Of a stretch of 64,000 nt of DNA, positions 13,228 through 24,913 are shown in pieces. This DNA is from Phyto melanocephala (Eukaryota; Arthropoda; Insecta; Diptera; Rhinophoridae): positions 124,742,360-124,806,359 of the forward strand of contig OW799236.1 of assembly GCA_941918925.1 (NCBI GenBank). Reading direction: 5' to 3'. The stretch's first letter is position 1, and every line of letters starts with the position of its first letter. The position numbers were made by a program, and so were the translations under genes. The notes beneath the pieces are model-generated. The model had not been told where the DNA came from, did not search any database, and saw only the letters and a program-made list of their open reading frames with translations.

Positions 13228-13747
13228 TACTATGTTCACACACGCGCCTAAATTGTCAATTTATAATATTATCGCAATTAAAGGCCTAATTGAGCTCAAT
13301 TTACCATAATAAAAATTATATTTAAATTGAGCAATATATACTTAATTGTTTCACTTATTGTCTAAAACTCGAAACACAACTCTTGAGAAGTATGTTCAGT
13401 GAGAAGAAAATTCTATAGGTGGCATTTCAAATGACAAACAAATAAAAATACAAAAAATAAAAATTAAGAAAATGGAAAATTGTTGATGAAAATTTAAAAA
13501 AAAATGTTTGAATAAATTCAAATACATACATATAAGTATATATATGTATGAATATAATTGTAAATATATTTTATCAACAGGAAAAACGCAAAAAGAAGGC
13601 ATTATTTGATTTGGTATCAATACATTGTATTTTTACAGCTACCAAATGCTAATGGAGTAAGATAAATTGAGTGTGTGTGAACACTTATTTTAATTGCTCA
13701 ATCAACACTAAATTGAAACAATTAAAAATATCTGTCTGAACAGGGTA
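13228..13747. mobile_element. Probable MITE with TGTTCA-type inverted ends
   Basis: The left end TACTATGTTCACACA (13228) and the inverted right end TACCCTGTTCAGACA (ending 13747) match at 12 of 15 positions, and both are followed by AATTGT..CAATTTA blocks. Bordering TA dinucleotides suggest TA targeting. An inner patch also has opposed AATTGAG and CTCAATT motifs. The ends have drifted, so this call is moderate. Confidence 0.5.
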
Positions 13748-15178
13748 TAACTCTCACATTTATTAATAAAATTTTTAAAACCACAAATTAGTTTGTAAAA
13801 CAAATTAAAACAACAATTTTATTCTAAAATCTTTAAAAAAGTTAAAATGAATTTTAGAATATGGTTGTAAGAATTTCATTTGTAGACACAATTTTTTTTT
13901 CATTACCACAATTAAATGAATAAACATTTATTTTAAAAAAGCATTTAGTTTTATATAAAAAAATCTGATTGTTAAAAATTATTTTTTTAATAAAAATAAA
14001 ATAAATCAAAAAATCTAAAAAATTCCCATATTTGCAACACTCATCATCGTTTGGCATCACTGTGAAGTCATCACTGTGTGTTTGTGTCCTTGACGATGTG
14101 TGCATTTTTGTGCCAATTACAGAATTCTAAAGTATTGACTGATAACATAATTATGTAGAATTTTTCTTAGATTTGGAAAAAAAAAACAATTTGTTTTGTT
14201 GGCAGACCACCATCATTGAAACAGGAAAATTTATTTTAAATGAAGTGGGTTACCAGCAAATTGTTGTCAAATTTTATTTAATTCTTGTTATGCTTGTGTC
14301 TTTTAAGGAAAATAGAGTAATTATGTGCTGTTTTAGACCAAATCCAGAAGAAGAACATAATATCTTAGTTACTACATTTGGAATTGAGAGTTATGTGGAA
14401 ATGTTTAATATGATTCTTAGCAATTTTTAACTTTATTATTATTTAATTATTCCTAAAACTAAAATCTATTATAGTTTTTAAAATCAGTAATAAATAAAAA
14501 AATATTTTAGTGATGGGTCCTGAAATTTATTTTGTGCCTTTCAGTTGCATTGTGACACCATTTTCTAATAAGCATGGTATAAAACAAAGAATTGACAAAA
14601 GTATTTGATATAATAACTGATGTTATCTATCAACAGTAGATTCACTTTAATATGGCACGAGAAGGGACAAAATAAAAAAATTCCATTTTCCAATTGAATT
14701 GTAAACAAACTATAAAAGTGGTTATACAGTCTCCTAAGATTTTAGGAGTTTGGTGGTTACAGTTCAGAAGGCTTTTAGAAAAGAAAATTTTTATTATAAA
14801 CTTTATTTAATCTTAACGAAATTATATGCGAGCACCAGCTTCATGGGCAATTAGTTAAAAAAAAATTAAATAATACTATTTCTAATAATTCTTAAATATT
14901 AACGAAAAACAAAATAATTTCCTCTTCAAAGCCTGGCCAGATTGACCATATCACTGCGAACTGACCACTACAAAATTTTATAGAGAAATTCGATGATCGT
15001 GATTCAATTAAGCAGCAGTAGTTTTTCAAATAAAATACAAAGTTTATTTGCAATAAAATGTATCCTTAGTTATATATTTATTTTATTCGAACTTTTATAT
15101 ATTAAATTTATCGTGATTAATTTTTATTTTCGTTTAAGTTCATTTATTCTATTACTCTATGCTTGTTGAAAAAACAGT
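13748..15178. other. Intergenic, no gene seen
   Basis: AT-rich sequence. The 85-codon frame at 14173-14430 has no recognisable domain and no coding-like composition. Confidence 0.4.
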
Positions 15179-15569
15179 CAAGCCGGGCACCTGGCGTTTT
15201 AACATAATTCGGGTACGCTGAATCCATTGGTGCCCGCGGTTTCTTAAGATTGGCTCTGGTTTTCGAGATATACCGTTATTTCGAAAATGGAGGAGGTTGC
15301 ACAACATATGTTCGCGTAACTCAAAAACGCTTTAGCTTTTTAAAAAAATATAAAAAACCGAAATTCCGCAATAAAATTTCCTTTAAGAAAAATAATAACC
15401 GCAGTCGTTTTAGAAACATATATTTTTGTTTTTGAAAAAAAAATTATTTTTTTAGCAAAATTTCGAAATTTTTGTTTTTTAAAAATTCATAAAAAACTAA
15501 AAAATGCAGCTAGGCTTCTAATTTTTTGCAGACATATAAAAAACAAAGCTGATAACAACACAAGCCATA
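15179..15569 (+). repeat. Left long terminal inverted repeat
   Basis: It pairs with 16746-17140. Divergence is mostly single substitutions, short A/T-run length changes and a small mismatch patch around ATCCATTGG versus its partner, indicating moderate age. Confidence 0.85.
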
Positions 15570-15770
15570 GATGTTTAAAATCTGTTAGCAACTTTTGATT
15601 TTATTCACAAAAGTCGACAAATTTTAATTAATTTAAGAATTTCATATATTAAAGTCTGTATACAACTTTTGATTTTTTCAGAAAAGATGAAATTTTTTAA
15701 TTTTTTATCATAACCAAACTCAAAAAATGTTGTTGTTAAGTAGTTAAAGTTAAAGTTTTTATTTAGAAAT

Positions 15771-16115
15771 TTATTCTTCTTCCTCCTGCAGATTCCAACA
15801 AATATCCTCTAATAGCGAATCAAGTTGTTTGCCGCTATACCAGTGTTCGAGCCTGGCTGTTACTTGGTGAAATCTCTCGCCATGTTCATCAGACTCGACT
15901 GGTGACTGTTCATTACAATTTTCGTCATGGTAATGCAAAAAATGTATTTTCAATGACATTCTAACGTTTAAGTTTTTAAATGCGGTTAGCATATTTTTGA
16001 TTAAAATTCGCCAGTTTTCAGACCGATGATTTCCTAATACATTTTTTATTACTGATTTCACACTATTCCAGGCCAATAGCTTGATATCATTCAATGGCCA
16101 ATAATTTGAAATCAC
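15771..16115 (-). pseudogene. Transposon-borne protein fragment with GERFHQ motif
   Basis: The 114-codon minus-strand frame lies in the centre of the long-TIR transposon. It reads as the C-terminal part of a protein: NWRILIKNMLTAFKNLNVRM, then MSLKIHFLHYHDENCNEQSP, then SDEHGERFHQVTARLEHWYS and a terminal DICWNLQEEEE. The patterns MS(I/L)K.HFL, DE.GERFHQ and (D/Y).CW.L match, from memory, a C-terminal signature of multi-copy uncharacterised proteins in arthropod genomes; I cannot name the superfamily. Upstream sequence has no continuous frame. The initial ATG sits directly after a CAGGTAAT-like junction read on the other strand, so the frame may be one exon or the tail of a truncated transposase. 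It is most likely a non-functional residue. Confidence 0.6.
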
Positions 16116-16745
16116 AGGTAATTCAAAAATACTATGTTTTAATTTTTAATTCCAAGAACCATACAAAATACCATTGTACTTCAGTTCCATTACCTGCTCA
16201 CCTAACGAAATGCTGTATCATATGTAAGGCTGGTTGCATTACAATATTGGGTACCTGCGGTTTTGACAATAAAATCTACAATTTTTAACCGATTTTTATG
16301 GTTTATGGCTTTTTTTATTTTTAAGATAAGTAGTTCTCAGAAAAAAGTGCAAAATGTTGAATATTTGCTTTATATTTTTTTTAATTCTATTTTTAAATTG
16401 AAAAATATTACGAATTTTGCACGAAAATTTTTTTCTCTCCATTAATTTTTAAATAATTCCAAAACGATAAGAGATAGAGAAAAATTTTATTCTACCAAAA
16501 TAAATACAATTTTGTTGGACATCTTCTGGTGTTTTACTTTTGAAAACCGGATGACTGGTTCTCGAAATATGTCTCCGTACCTGACTAATTTAAGGGAAAA
16601 AATTTGCCACGCCCATAAAAAAAAACCCCGATCTGATGGAAAAAAACCGACTACGGATTTGAGTTCAGCGCATCAAAATCCATATAGTCTACATAGTTTT
16701 AATTAACGGAAAGATAAAAAATGATTTTTTGTCGAGCAGTGTTAT

Positions 16746-17140
16746 TTATGGCTTTTTTTGTTTGCAGCTTTGTTTTTTATATGTCTGCAAAAAATTAGAA
16801 GCATAGCTGCATTTTTTAATTTTTTATGCTTTTTTATAAAACAAAAATTTTGAAATTTTGATAAAAAAAATTGTTTTTTAAAAAAAAAAAAAAAAATTAT
16901 GTTTCTAAAACGACTGCGGTTATTAGAAAGAAGTTTTATTTTTAAGGAAAATTTATTGCGGAATTTCGGATTTCTTTAAAAAGCTAAAGCGTTTTTGAGT
17001 TACGCGAACATATGTTGTGCAACCTCCTCCATTTTCGAAATAACGGTATATCTCGAAAACCAGAGCCAATCTTAAGAAACCGCGGGCACCACTAAATTCA
17101 ACGTACCCGAATTATGTTAAAACGCCAGGTGCCCAGCTTG
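16746..17140 (-). repeat. Right long terminal inverted repeat
   Basis: Inverted partner of 15179-15569. Shared blocks include the TGCAGCTA-type segment near the inner boundary and the GGGCACC outer end. Confidence 0.85.
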
Positions 17141-17399
17141 TCACGAAAAAAAGTGTCAATTTCTTGCACAGTGTTATTTTATATCCTAAAATATTTTCTT
17201 ATTTAAATTACAATAAATTGTAATCATTTTAAGAATATTTTTAGGCTAGTGGAATGCAATTTCGAGACCAGCTACGATTTTATCATCAGCACTCTTTATC
17301 GGTATAATCATATGTAATTTGAAATTAGTATTTATGTGACAATTCAATGAAATTAGAATTAACGGCTATGCCGATACCTCTGGCTGCACAGAGCTAACA

Positions 17400-17900
17400 A
17401 ATAGGTGAGGTTATCTCAAGACTGACCAAAGTCCTATCTGATACTAGAGGAATCAATAAGTCCCTAGTAGTTGTACTATGTTGATACTATATCGTTATCT
17501 CCGGACCAGAAAATGATTTCAAATGTGACTTATCTACAACGATCTGAGTCTCCTTAACTTCTATAAATACGAGGTCCATGGTTCTTCTACGCCACATCAG
17601 TAAAGATACACGCTATAAGCATGCTGTGCAGCCCCTTGACCAACACCACTCGACTCAAACGCTTTATCGGCATCTGAGTCTCTCTAACATCTTTATATTT
17701 AAGATCCAGGATTCATCTGTGCGCAATCAGAAAAGATGCTGATGTCCCTATCTATTCCCTAATTGTGCAGCCCCAAGATCACCATTACTCGACCCGTGCG
17801 CTCCACCGGCACTTGAGTCTCCTTAAACCCTTCATATACGAGGTTTGGAGTTCTCCTATGCCCTATCCGAAGGTCATAGTGACAATATCTTGAGCTAGCA
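17400..17900. repeat. Three-unit tandem repeat, ~130-139 bp period
   Basis: TGAGTCTC anchors recur at 17545, 17675 and 17814, each followed by (C/T)TTAAC..CTT.TAT.. .AG(A/G)T(C/T) and an ATTC/GTTC(A/T)(C/T)CT block. GTGCAGCCCC..GA.CA occurs before the second and third units. Units have diverged by substitutions and small indels. The segment is more GC-rich than its surroundings. Confidence 0.65.
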
Positions 17901-20391
17901 ATAAAATTAAGGAGTGGATAAGGTAACATGCCCCCGGGGTGTATGGCTAATATAGGCTCGGATGCTATCGATATCATCAGTGGTTACACACACAAAACAA
18001 CAATTATGAAAAAACAATTTTATTTGCCACAATCATAATTACTCAACCATTAAAATACTACACCTTACAATTTGCAACGTTTTGTATAATCCCAACCGAA
18101 ACTGGGGTGTCTTTATTGTTCGCAAACCTATTTCACATTTTCATACTGATGGAAGATAGAAGTTTTAAAATTGAAAACCTAGAAGTTCAGGTTAAAAAAG
18201 AGGGTCCCAATAAGTATGAGCTCATACTTATAACAGTTATACCCATACGCCCATTTGACATTAAGGAAGAAAGTTTTCCCAAACAAATCATAAACCCACT
18301 TGAATTAAATTCGCCTAGGTCAAAAATGAAAGTCTTCTCAATACAATTCCTCAATTATTTCCGTTAGTCCTAAGGTAACACAAGTTCGGCGTAGTATCCG
18401 CGTTAAGATGCTCGTTTCTAGAACACTTAAACATATGACTTTGGAAAGAAAATAGCGTTTTAAAGTTTCGTTTACTTCTTTACATGTTTTACACGATGTT
18501 ATATCGATAGTCCCCCGTCCAAGTTATTTGGGCGAGTTCTTAACATTGTATGTCCTTTTATTACACTTAGTTGTCTTGTGTAATTGGCTTAATAGGTTTT
18601 AGAACCTCTTTCGATGCCATGCGATTTGGGTTTCCCCATAGTATATTTGTCACTTTACCAACAACATATTTTTGCCACTTGTTCCCCCATAACACAAACT
18701 TTAGTCTTTTTCGTACATAGTCTACACATATGTATGTTATATCAGAATCATAAGAAACACAAATGGATCCCAAAAGATCCCACTAAAGGTATTCGTTTTA
18801 CTAAAACTTATATAAATATGAACGAACGCCTGTGCAACACTAAAAACAATTCAAGTTGGTTCTACTAGAGAGCATAACGTAGAGTGCTTTTCTCTAGAGT
18901 GTTTATAAAAAACAAAACTACAAGTGTTATTTTTTGCATTTATTTTAAAACTATTTTTTTCATTTAAATTTATTCTAACATTCAACCATTTATTCGTACA
19001 TTATCTAATATTTGAGATCATTGCAATAACAATTAACTATATTGCCATTTACAGTAGTACATTTCAAAAGAAAATCAAATAAAAAATAACAAATTATAAT
19101 ATAAATTAAAAAATAAAATAAAAAGAGTAAAATGGTTTTAAAACTCATAAAAGATACAGTCTTTATTGTTTTTCTCAAAATCTTGCTAAATTACAAACTA
19201 TTTAAGGTACATATAGATGCTTTTTTAAGAGTAAAAAAAAAACTAAATTTTAAAATTATATACATGATGTTGTGTGCGATTTATTTAAAATATTATTATT
19301 AAATATTAATGACTATAAAAACTAAATTATAAACAAAAATATACTATACATATGTATGTTTGAAAGGTAATAAGTGCTTTGGTATGAATTTTAATATTCT
19401 TTTTGATTTTATTACTATTTTTATTTTGTTTTACAATAAAAAACAAGGTGCTGTTTTCTGGCTGCTTTTTTGTATGTTTTTGTTGTTTTTTTTTTTTTTT
19501 GAGGTTGATATACATGTTTGTTCTTTTTTTCTGTTTGTTGTTTTGTAGGGAGCAATAAATAATGATAACGATGACGGAAGAACATGCTATATAAAGCATA
19601 TAAATATATAAATATTTTTACCCGATACAAATATAAAATACATCAAGAGAGGGATAATGAGGGAGGGAAAAACCGTTTTAATTTATGCCGTTAATACCAA
19701 TATGCCAAATCACCGCCACCAAACACTGTTTTAGTTATACACGAGCATACATTGTACAGTACCAGTTTTCAGAAACTGGCACTTGGTTTTTGTACTATAG
19801 TAAACACAATGCTGAGTATTCAGTGTATGTGACTGACTAACTGTATGGCTTGCCTGCACCACTACGAGTATAGTTTAAGTAAAATAATGTAAAAAATATA
19901 TACAAATAATTTGTTGAATAATTTGTTGCTTTATTCCTCTTTGGAGTGAGTGTATACATAAGTCAGAGTAATTGTAAAGCAGGGGTTAATCCACAGCTAC
20001 TCGTAACGTGAACGTTGCTTGCAAGTTAATCTTATGCAGTTTTGCAGTTAAGAGTTTGGTTTATTTAGTTTCTCTGCGTTTTTTTTTTTTGTATTCGACA
20101 CAAAGTGCGTGTTAAGCAGATAGACCCTCACTTTTTACACACTTTGCTTTTAATACGATGTGAAGAAGAAACATTCTAGAGGCCAAATTGACCCATTTCT
20201 CTTGAAGTGCCTTTTCATATGTTTTTAAGCTTTAACTGTTTTAAAGCTTTGGCTCGCTTATAGTTGACATTTACTTTGGCTAATATTGCCACAACCTTAT
20301 ACCTTTGTCATCGCCGTAGAACTTGTATTCTGCTGAGGGAAAATAATTGAAAACCATTACTACTTTGTTGTAGTATGCTTTTGGTGGAAGT
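17901..20391. other. Intergenic and 3' flank of odd
   Basis: Mostly AT-rich, with long A and T runs (for example about 19484-19502). The part nearest 20391 is downstream of the odd stop codon and probably contains its 3' UTR. No separate gene is supported. Confidence 0.4.
20060..20065 (-). other. Candidate odd polyadenylation signal
   Basis: AATAAA on the minus strand, about 330 bases after the odd stop codon. A second AATAAA is at 19930-19935. Such hexamers are common in AT-rich DNA, so neither is certain. Confidence 0.25.
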
Positions 20392-21962
20392 TTAACGACT
20401 CATAATCTCATCGATGGTAAAGCCGAGAGTACGTTTTGGTTTGCTAACGGGAGCCAAACCAGATGATGATAAATCGAGCACAGGTGAAATCTGGGAAGGA
20501 TTTGGTTGAGTTGTCTTATGTTCTTCGCTGCTGACCAACATTTCAGGTTGACTTACATTCAATGCCTGGGTTGGTTCATTAACACTATCCGAGGAAACAG
20601 ACAATTGGCCTTCACTGTGACTTTGTAGATGGGCCTTAAGATTGGCTCTCTGATTGAAGGAACGATGACAGATGGGACATTTGTGGGGTCCTTCTTCCAA
20701 ATGGGTGATTTTGTGTACAGCCAGCGTGCGTGATTGGCAAAAGCCTTTGCCACAATCTCCACACTTGAAAGGTTTCTCTTTGGAATGTATATAGCGGTGG
20801 TCTCGTAAATGATCTTGCCTGCGAAAAGCCTTGCCACAGATATCACAAGAATAGGGACGTTCATCGGTGTGGGTGCGCTCATGGATGAGTAAGTTGTAGG
20901 ATTTGGTAAAGTGTCGATTACAGTACTTGCAAATGAATTGTTTCTTTGGTCGAGAACCGTTGGTGGTAGCACCAGCTGGTAGTTTCATGGGTGGCAGACC
21001 AGCACAAGCACCCAAGCGAGCCGCCGGGTGTAGGCCATGTAAAACGACGGGATAAGTGCGCATAGCATGCATAGAATGTTGGTTATGCGGATGATGAGGG
21101 TGGTGGTGATGATGCTGGTGTTGATGTTGGTATAGAGCAGCATTGCGTATCCATTGGTTCATAAGTAGAGCCTGATGTTGGGCCGCCAAGGGATCAGCAG
21201 CGTGTAAAAATTGATTACCTGCCGGGGCGGAATATGTAACAGCATGTTGCTGTTGATGCTGTTGCTGCTGTTGTTGCATTTGAAGCCATAAACGATGTTG
21301 ATGCTGTTGTTGTGACTGATGCTGCATATGTGGTTCCATAACAGAAACATAAGATCTGGGTTGAATTTGAGCATTGGCCGCCCGCAATTGCTCCAGTTCA
21401 TAAAGAGAATTTTGTAGAGGAAGACCGTTGCTAGTATTTCTACGTGCCGCAGAGACATCCGTCGGCGTATGCGGTGGTGTCAATATGGGTGAAATGCTAC
21501 TCTCACGTTCTTCCTTAATATTGATGTAATCTGTTGATAAATCTAAAATATCAATTACAAATCAAAGTTAGTTTTCCCCTATTTCATTTTAATTTACGCT
21601 CTTTAACATTTAACGAGATTGTGAATTTTTGAAGTTCTTGAGTATCAATTTTCAACAGCCGTCAAACAGGTAAAAGAAAAACTTTTCGTCTTATGATTTT
21701 GTTAAACCGAATTAAGAATTAAAACTCTTTTTTTAAGAAAAAAAAATTAATTTAGTAAAAAATCTTTATTGAAATTCAAAAGAGTTAACATTTACCGCTG
21801 TGGCAATGGTTATATCCAAAAACTTCTCATCCGTAATTAAAGTTTGATTTTAAAAAATTTGTTAAATTACCGTCGCTATTGCGAAAACTTACCTTGTTCT
21901 CCAATATTGAGCTCATCATCTACCGTGATGTTACTGACGGGTGAAGCCGATGTTGAAGACAT
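20392..21962 (-). CDS. odd: Odd-skipped, C2H2 zinc-finger repressor (two exons)
   Basis: Coding exons are 21962-21893 and 21542-20392, giving 406 residues. Exon 1 encodes [20 protein letters not shown] and splices in phase 1 (GAACAAG/GTAAGT) to restore EQD at the junction, as in Drosophila Odd. An ATG four codons upstream (21974) is in frame, but homology and an A at -3 favour 21962. Features by approximate residue: IKEERE and TPPHTPT (about 31-52), polyglutamine and poly-histidine tracts (about 100-180), four C2H2 fingers at 228-248, 256-276, 284-304 and 312-332, and the C-terminal [10 protein letters not shown], an eh1-type Groucho-binding motif. Four rather than five fingers and this C-terminus separate Odd from Sob and Bowl. 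In Drosophila, Odd is a nuclear repressor in segmentation and leg-joint development. No other gene is recognised nearby. Confidence 0.97.
21543..21892 (-). other. odd intron (350 bp)
   Basis: Donor GTAAGT begins at 21892 and the acceptor ATTTTAG ends at 21543, preceded by a T-rich tract. Removing it joins exon 1 (70 coding bases) to exon 2 in frame and recreates a continuous Odd N-terminus. Confidence 0.93.
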
Positions 21963-22198
21963 TTTACTTTTCATAAGATTATATGAATTTGGTTTAAAAC
22001 TTTGTATTTCTTCTACAAGTCTTTCACTTTATTTTAATGTCTTTAATTTACTTGCTACACTTTAAGTTTTTTTTGTTTTGAGGAAAAAAATTTACGTTAA
22101 TTTGTTTTAAAGAAAATTTGGAATTTTTGTTCTCTTTTTAGGTTAAAATATTTTTTGTTTAAATTATTTTTGTACTACCGCATCACTATCTTTGGACG

Positions 22199-22284
22199 TG
22201 TACGATTCAAAGTGTTGAAGTGTACTGATTTGTAGTCGGTTCCAGCTATAAGACTCAATCTCTTGAATTTTTTTTACTCTCTCT
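22199..22284 (-). promoter_or_regulatory. Candidate odd core promoter
   Basis: On the minus strand a TCAGT initiator-like motif lies at 22228-22224 (A at 22226), about 264 bases before the start codon. An AGAGAGAG GAGA-factor-type site lies upstream at 22284-22277. A TTATAG sequence at 22251-22246 is slightly too close to be a standard TATA box, and no clean downstream promoter element is seen. GAGA plus initiator is common at paused developmental promoters in flies, but the start site is inferred. Confidence 0.35.
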
Positions 22285-24913
22285 AGAAGTACAAGTAGCA
22301 CACAGTGAGCTCGAAACACCTTCTGTGCATTTTACTGAGCGTGTATGTATGTGTTTGTGTATGTGAGGGTGCAATATGCCGACATACGTATGTATGCATA
22401 CTGTTGTGCGTTTGTATACGAGAGTATCTGTGTGTTTTTCTGCTACTGATAATAGGCTAGTGACTTTTTGAGTTAAATTTTTACTACTTTTTTTCATTCA
22501 CTGAGTTATTGCTTGCAGGGTTAGTTTGGGTTTCTGGTTCCGAAAGAACTACAACTGGTTTTTTTGTTTTGTTTTTTTAGGCACATTGTATAAGCAGCGA
22601 ATCCCAAGCATTCCAGCTAACACAATATCAACTACTACTACTACTACTATTACTACTACCAAAACAGAAGAGGAGCCCAACTTAACCAGCAGCACTCGAA
22701 CAATGTCTGTCGGTTATTCTGTTAGTATATTTGTTTGTATGTCTATCTGTCTGTCCTATTGTTAAATCGGAAACTCTGGCTGCCAATGCACAGCCAACAG
22801 TTGTTGTAGTTGTTATTGTTTATTATAAAGCAATGGTGATAGCAGGGAAACACGCCTACTTTAAGCGGTTTTAATCACACGATTGGCTTATTCATAAACA
22901 ACAACAGCAACAACAATAACACCCACAAACAAATGGTTGGATATACTTACATACATTGAAAATTTTACAAAATTTGTATTGTAGAAATGTTAGCGTCAGT
23001 GTGAGTGTTAATGGTGATACAGTGTTGGCAGTTTTAGTGGTGGTGGTTTCTTCTGTTTTAGTAGTATTCAGGCAAATTCATCCCCAACTGCTGCAGCTGT
23101 AGCAACCAAAGAAACTACAGCAGAAGTGACTGACTGGCTGGCAGCAGCTTAAACGGAAACAGTTAAATGCTGCTGGTTGACGGCTGCTGCCGTTGTGTTG
23201 CCACTATTGCTGACGTTTGTCATCAGTCTACCCATTATAAAACACACACTCACACATCGATACATCCATTAACTTTTGACTACGGATAATAGCAAAAATT
23301 GCAATGGCGGGTGAGGGTGGCTGTGGTTTGATAATGGTGGCATTGTAGTCATGTGCTAATGAGAGACATCTCTGGTGGTGGTGGTAGTGGCGGTGGTAGT
23401 GTTACTGTTGTTTGGTTTATTTGTTGTGGGGATTTTTATTGGTTCTACACAAATTGTTTTTCCTTGGATGGTTGTTGGGTTTATGGGTGTGTAATGATTC
23501 GACATGTCGCATTTCTTTTTATCTTTTTTTTATTTTTATTAACTTATTTATTTTTTTTATACTATCTTTACACTTAATTGCAAAAGTTCATCATGAGTAT
23601 TTTATGTCGCCCTACAGCAATATGGGGACATTTTAGGTTTATGTGATTTTTAAATTAATTTTTTCATACAATGCTTTGAATTAAATATATTTAATTCCTT
23701 TAATGGACTCATTTTCGGGATGGTATCTTATATGTGAGTTGGTGCCAATTATAATATTAAAATTTAAAAACACACATTTATGTTTAGTGAATACTTTTTT
23801 GTGTAAATGTTCTCATGTTCTTTTCCAGTGACACACGGCAGATTTCTGGCATATATATGAGATATTGTGGTTTAGAACCGCGAAGATTCATACGAATATT
23901 TAACCTTCTGGGAGTTTTTTTTAAGATGCTGTTTTAGTTTTTAATTTTTTTCTCAATAGCTAGACTTTTCAGACTTTATTCAATTTCAAATATGACTTAG
24001 CAAACTCTTAGGCAGCTTTTTTATAGAAGATCTCGTTTCTCTTAGGAATTCTAATGACGACCAGGTTTAAATCAAATCCTTACAACTCAAACATTGACGT
24101 TGAACTTGAAAAGTCTAAGAATTTCATCAGCCAATATCATTTGTTTCGCAAACAACCAGCATACTTTAACTTTATTTAGTAAGCGCTTTCGAAATATCGT
24201 TTCTACAACGTCACTGTAAGCCTCACGATTTGATAGAGATTTCATGCGTTAAAAAAAATATGATGGCTCTTGATCACCCCAAGCTATTGTACTTAGCAAA
24301 CGTTTTAGTTGGTGTTCAGCTGATTTAGTGAATGATTAATTAATACGTTCTTTCAGTGCTTATTAATAAACTAAAGAATATTGAGAAATATTTAGGTCTT
24401 TAACCAAATTGACACAGATTGGTTGAGATTCCTTTTCAAATTATGTTGTATCTTGTGTCGTTCCACTCATACGGAAACTTGCTTCAAACTGAAGGAACTA
24501 AACTTCCGATTCATCTTTCTAGAAACCAGGAAGCTTAAAAGTTTATACAGAAGAAATTTCTGAAATGATGAGGTTCCGCGGCTTGTGGTGTATTTTGATA
24601 TGCGTTTCTTACTTGTGAATTTCCAAAGACAAGCATGTTGATTGATTTAATTGTTTAATTAATAATTTATAGGGACCACAATTTGTAGGAAAATACACTT
24701 TAATTTTAAAAATTATTTTTCATATAAGCACAAACAACTGAATCTCCAAAATTTAAATAATAAATTATTATTAATTTTATTAATATCTTTACAATATAAA
24801 AAACTATCACAAGATTTAAAAAAAGTTTATTTTTACAAAGTAGTAAGCATTGAATATATTTGTTAATGTTTAACCACAACTTATGATTTCTTTAACTCTC
24901 TTTTATATAAAAG
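22285..24913. other. Upstream flank of odd
   Basis: The part at about 22500-23450 is less AT-rich than the surroundings and contains short trinucleotide runs: CTA repeats at 22631-22660, GGT/GGC-rich repeats near 23370-23400 and CAGCAG/CTGCTG clusters near 23085-23190. It may contain cis-regulatory DNA. From about 23600 the sequence becomes ordinary AT-rich intergenic DNA. No coding region is supported. Confidence 0.4.

Larger units (their letters stand above)
15179..17140. mobile_element. DNA transposon with ~390 bp terminal inverted repeats
   Basis: Positions 15179-15569 recur inverted at 16746-17140 with high identity. The outermost part, CAAGC(C/T)GGGCACCTGGCG, is followed by shared TTTTAACATAATTCGGGTAC, TGCCCGCGGTTTCTTAAG and GAGGAGGTTGCACAACATAT blocks. 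The ~1.2 kb centre carries a minus-strand ORF remnant. No convincing target-site duplication was seen, so the superfamily is not assigned. The arms would form a very long hairpin in single-stranded DNA or RNA. Confidence 0.85.

Noticed and set aside
20559..20972. 137-codon minus-strand ORF overlapping odd exon 2
   Set aside because: It lies in another frame of the odd zinc-finger coding region and has no independent support.
21159..21458. 99-codon minus-strand ORF overlapping odd exon 2
   Set aside because: Shadow frame through the glutamine/histidine repeats of odd.
22526..22765. 79-codon plus-strand ORF with a threonine run
   Set aside because: The threonine run is a CTA/ACT microsatellite and the flanks show no domain, signal peptide or splice pattern.
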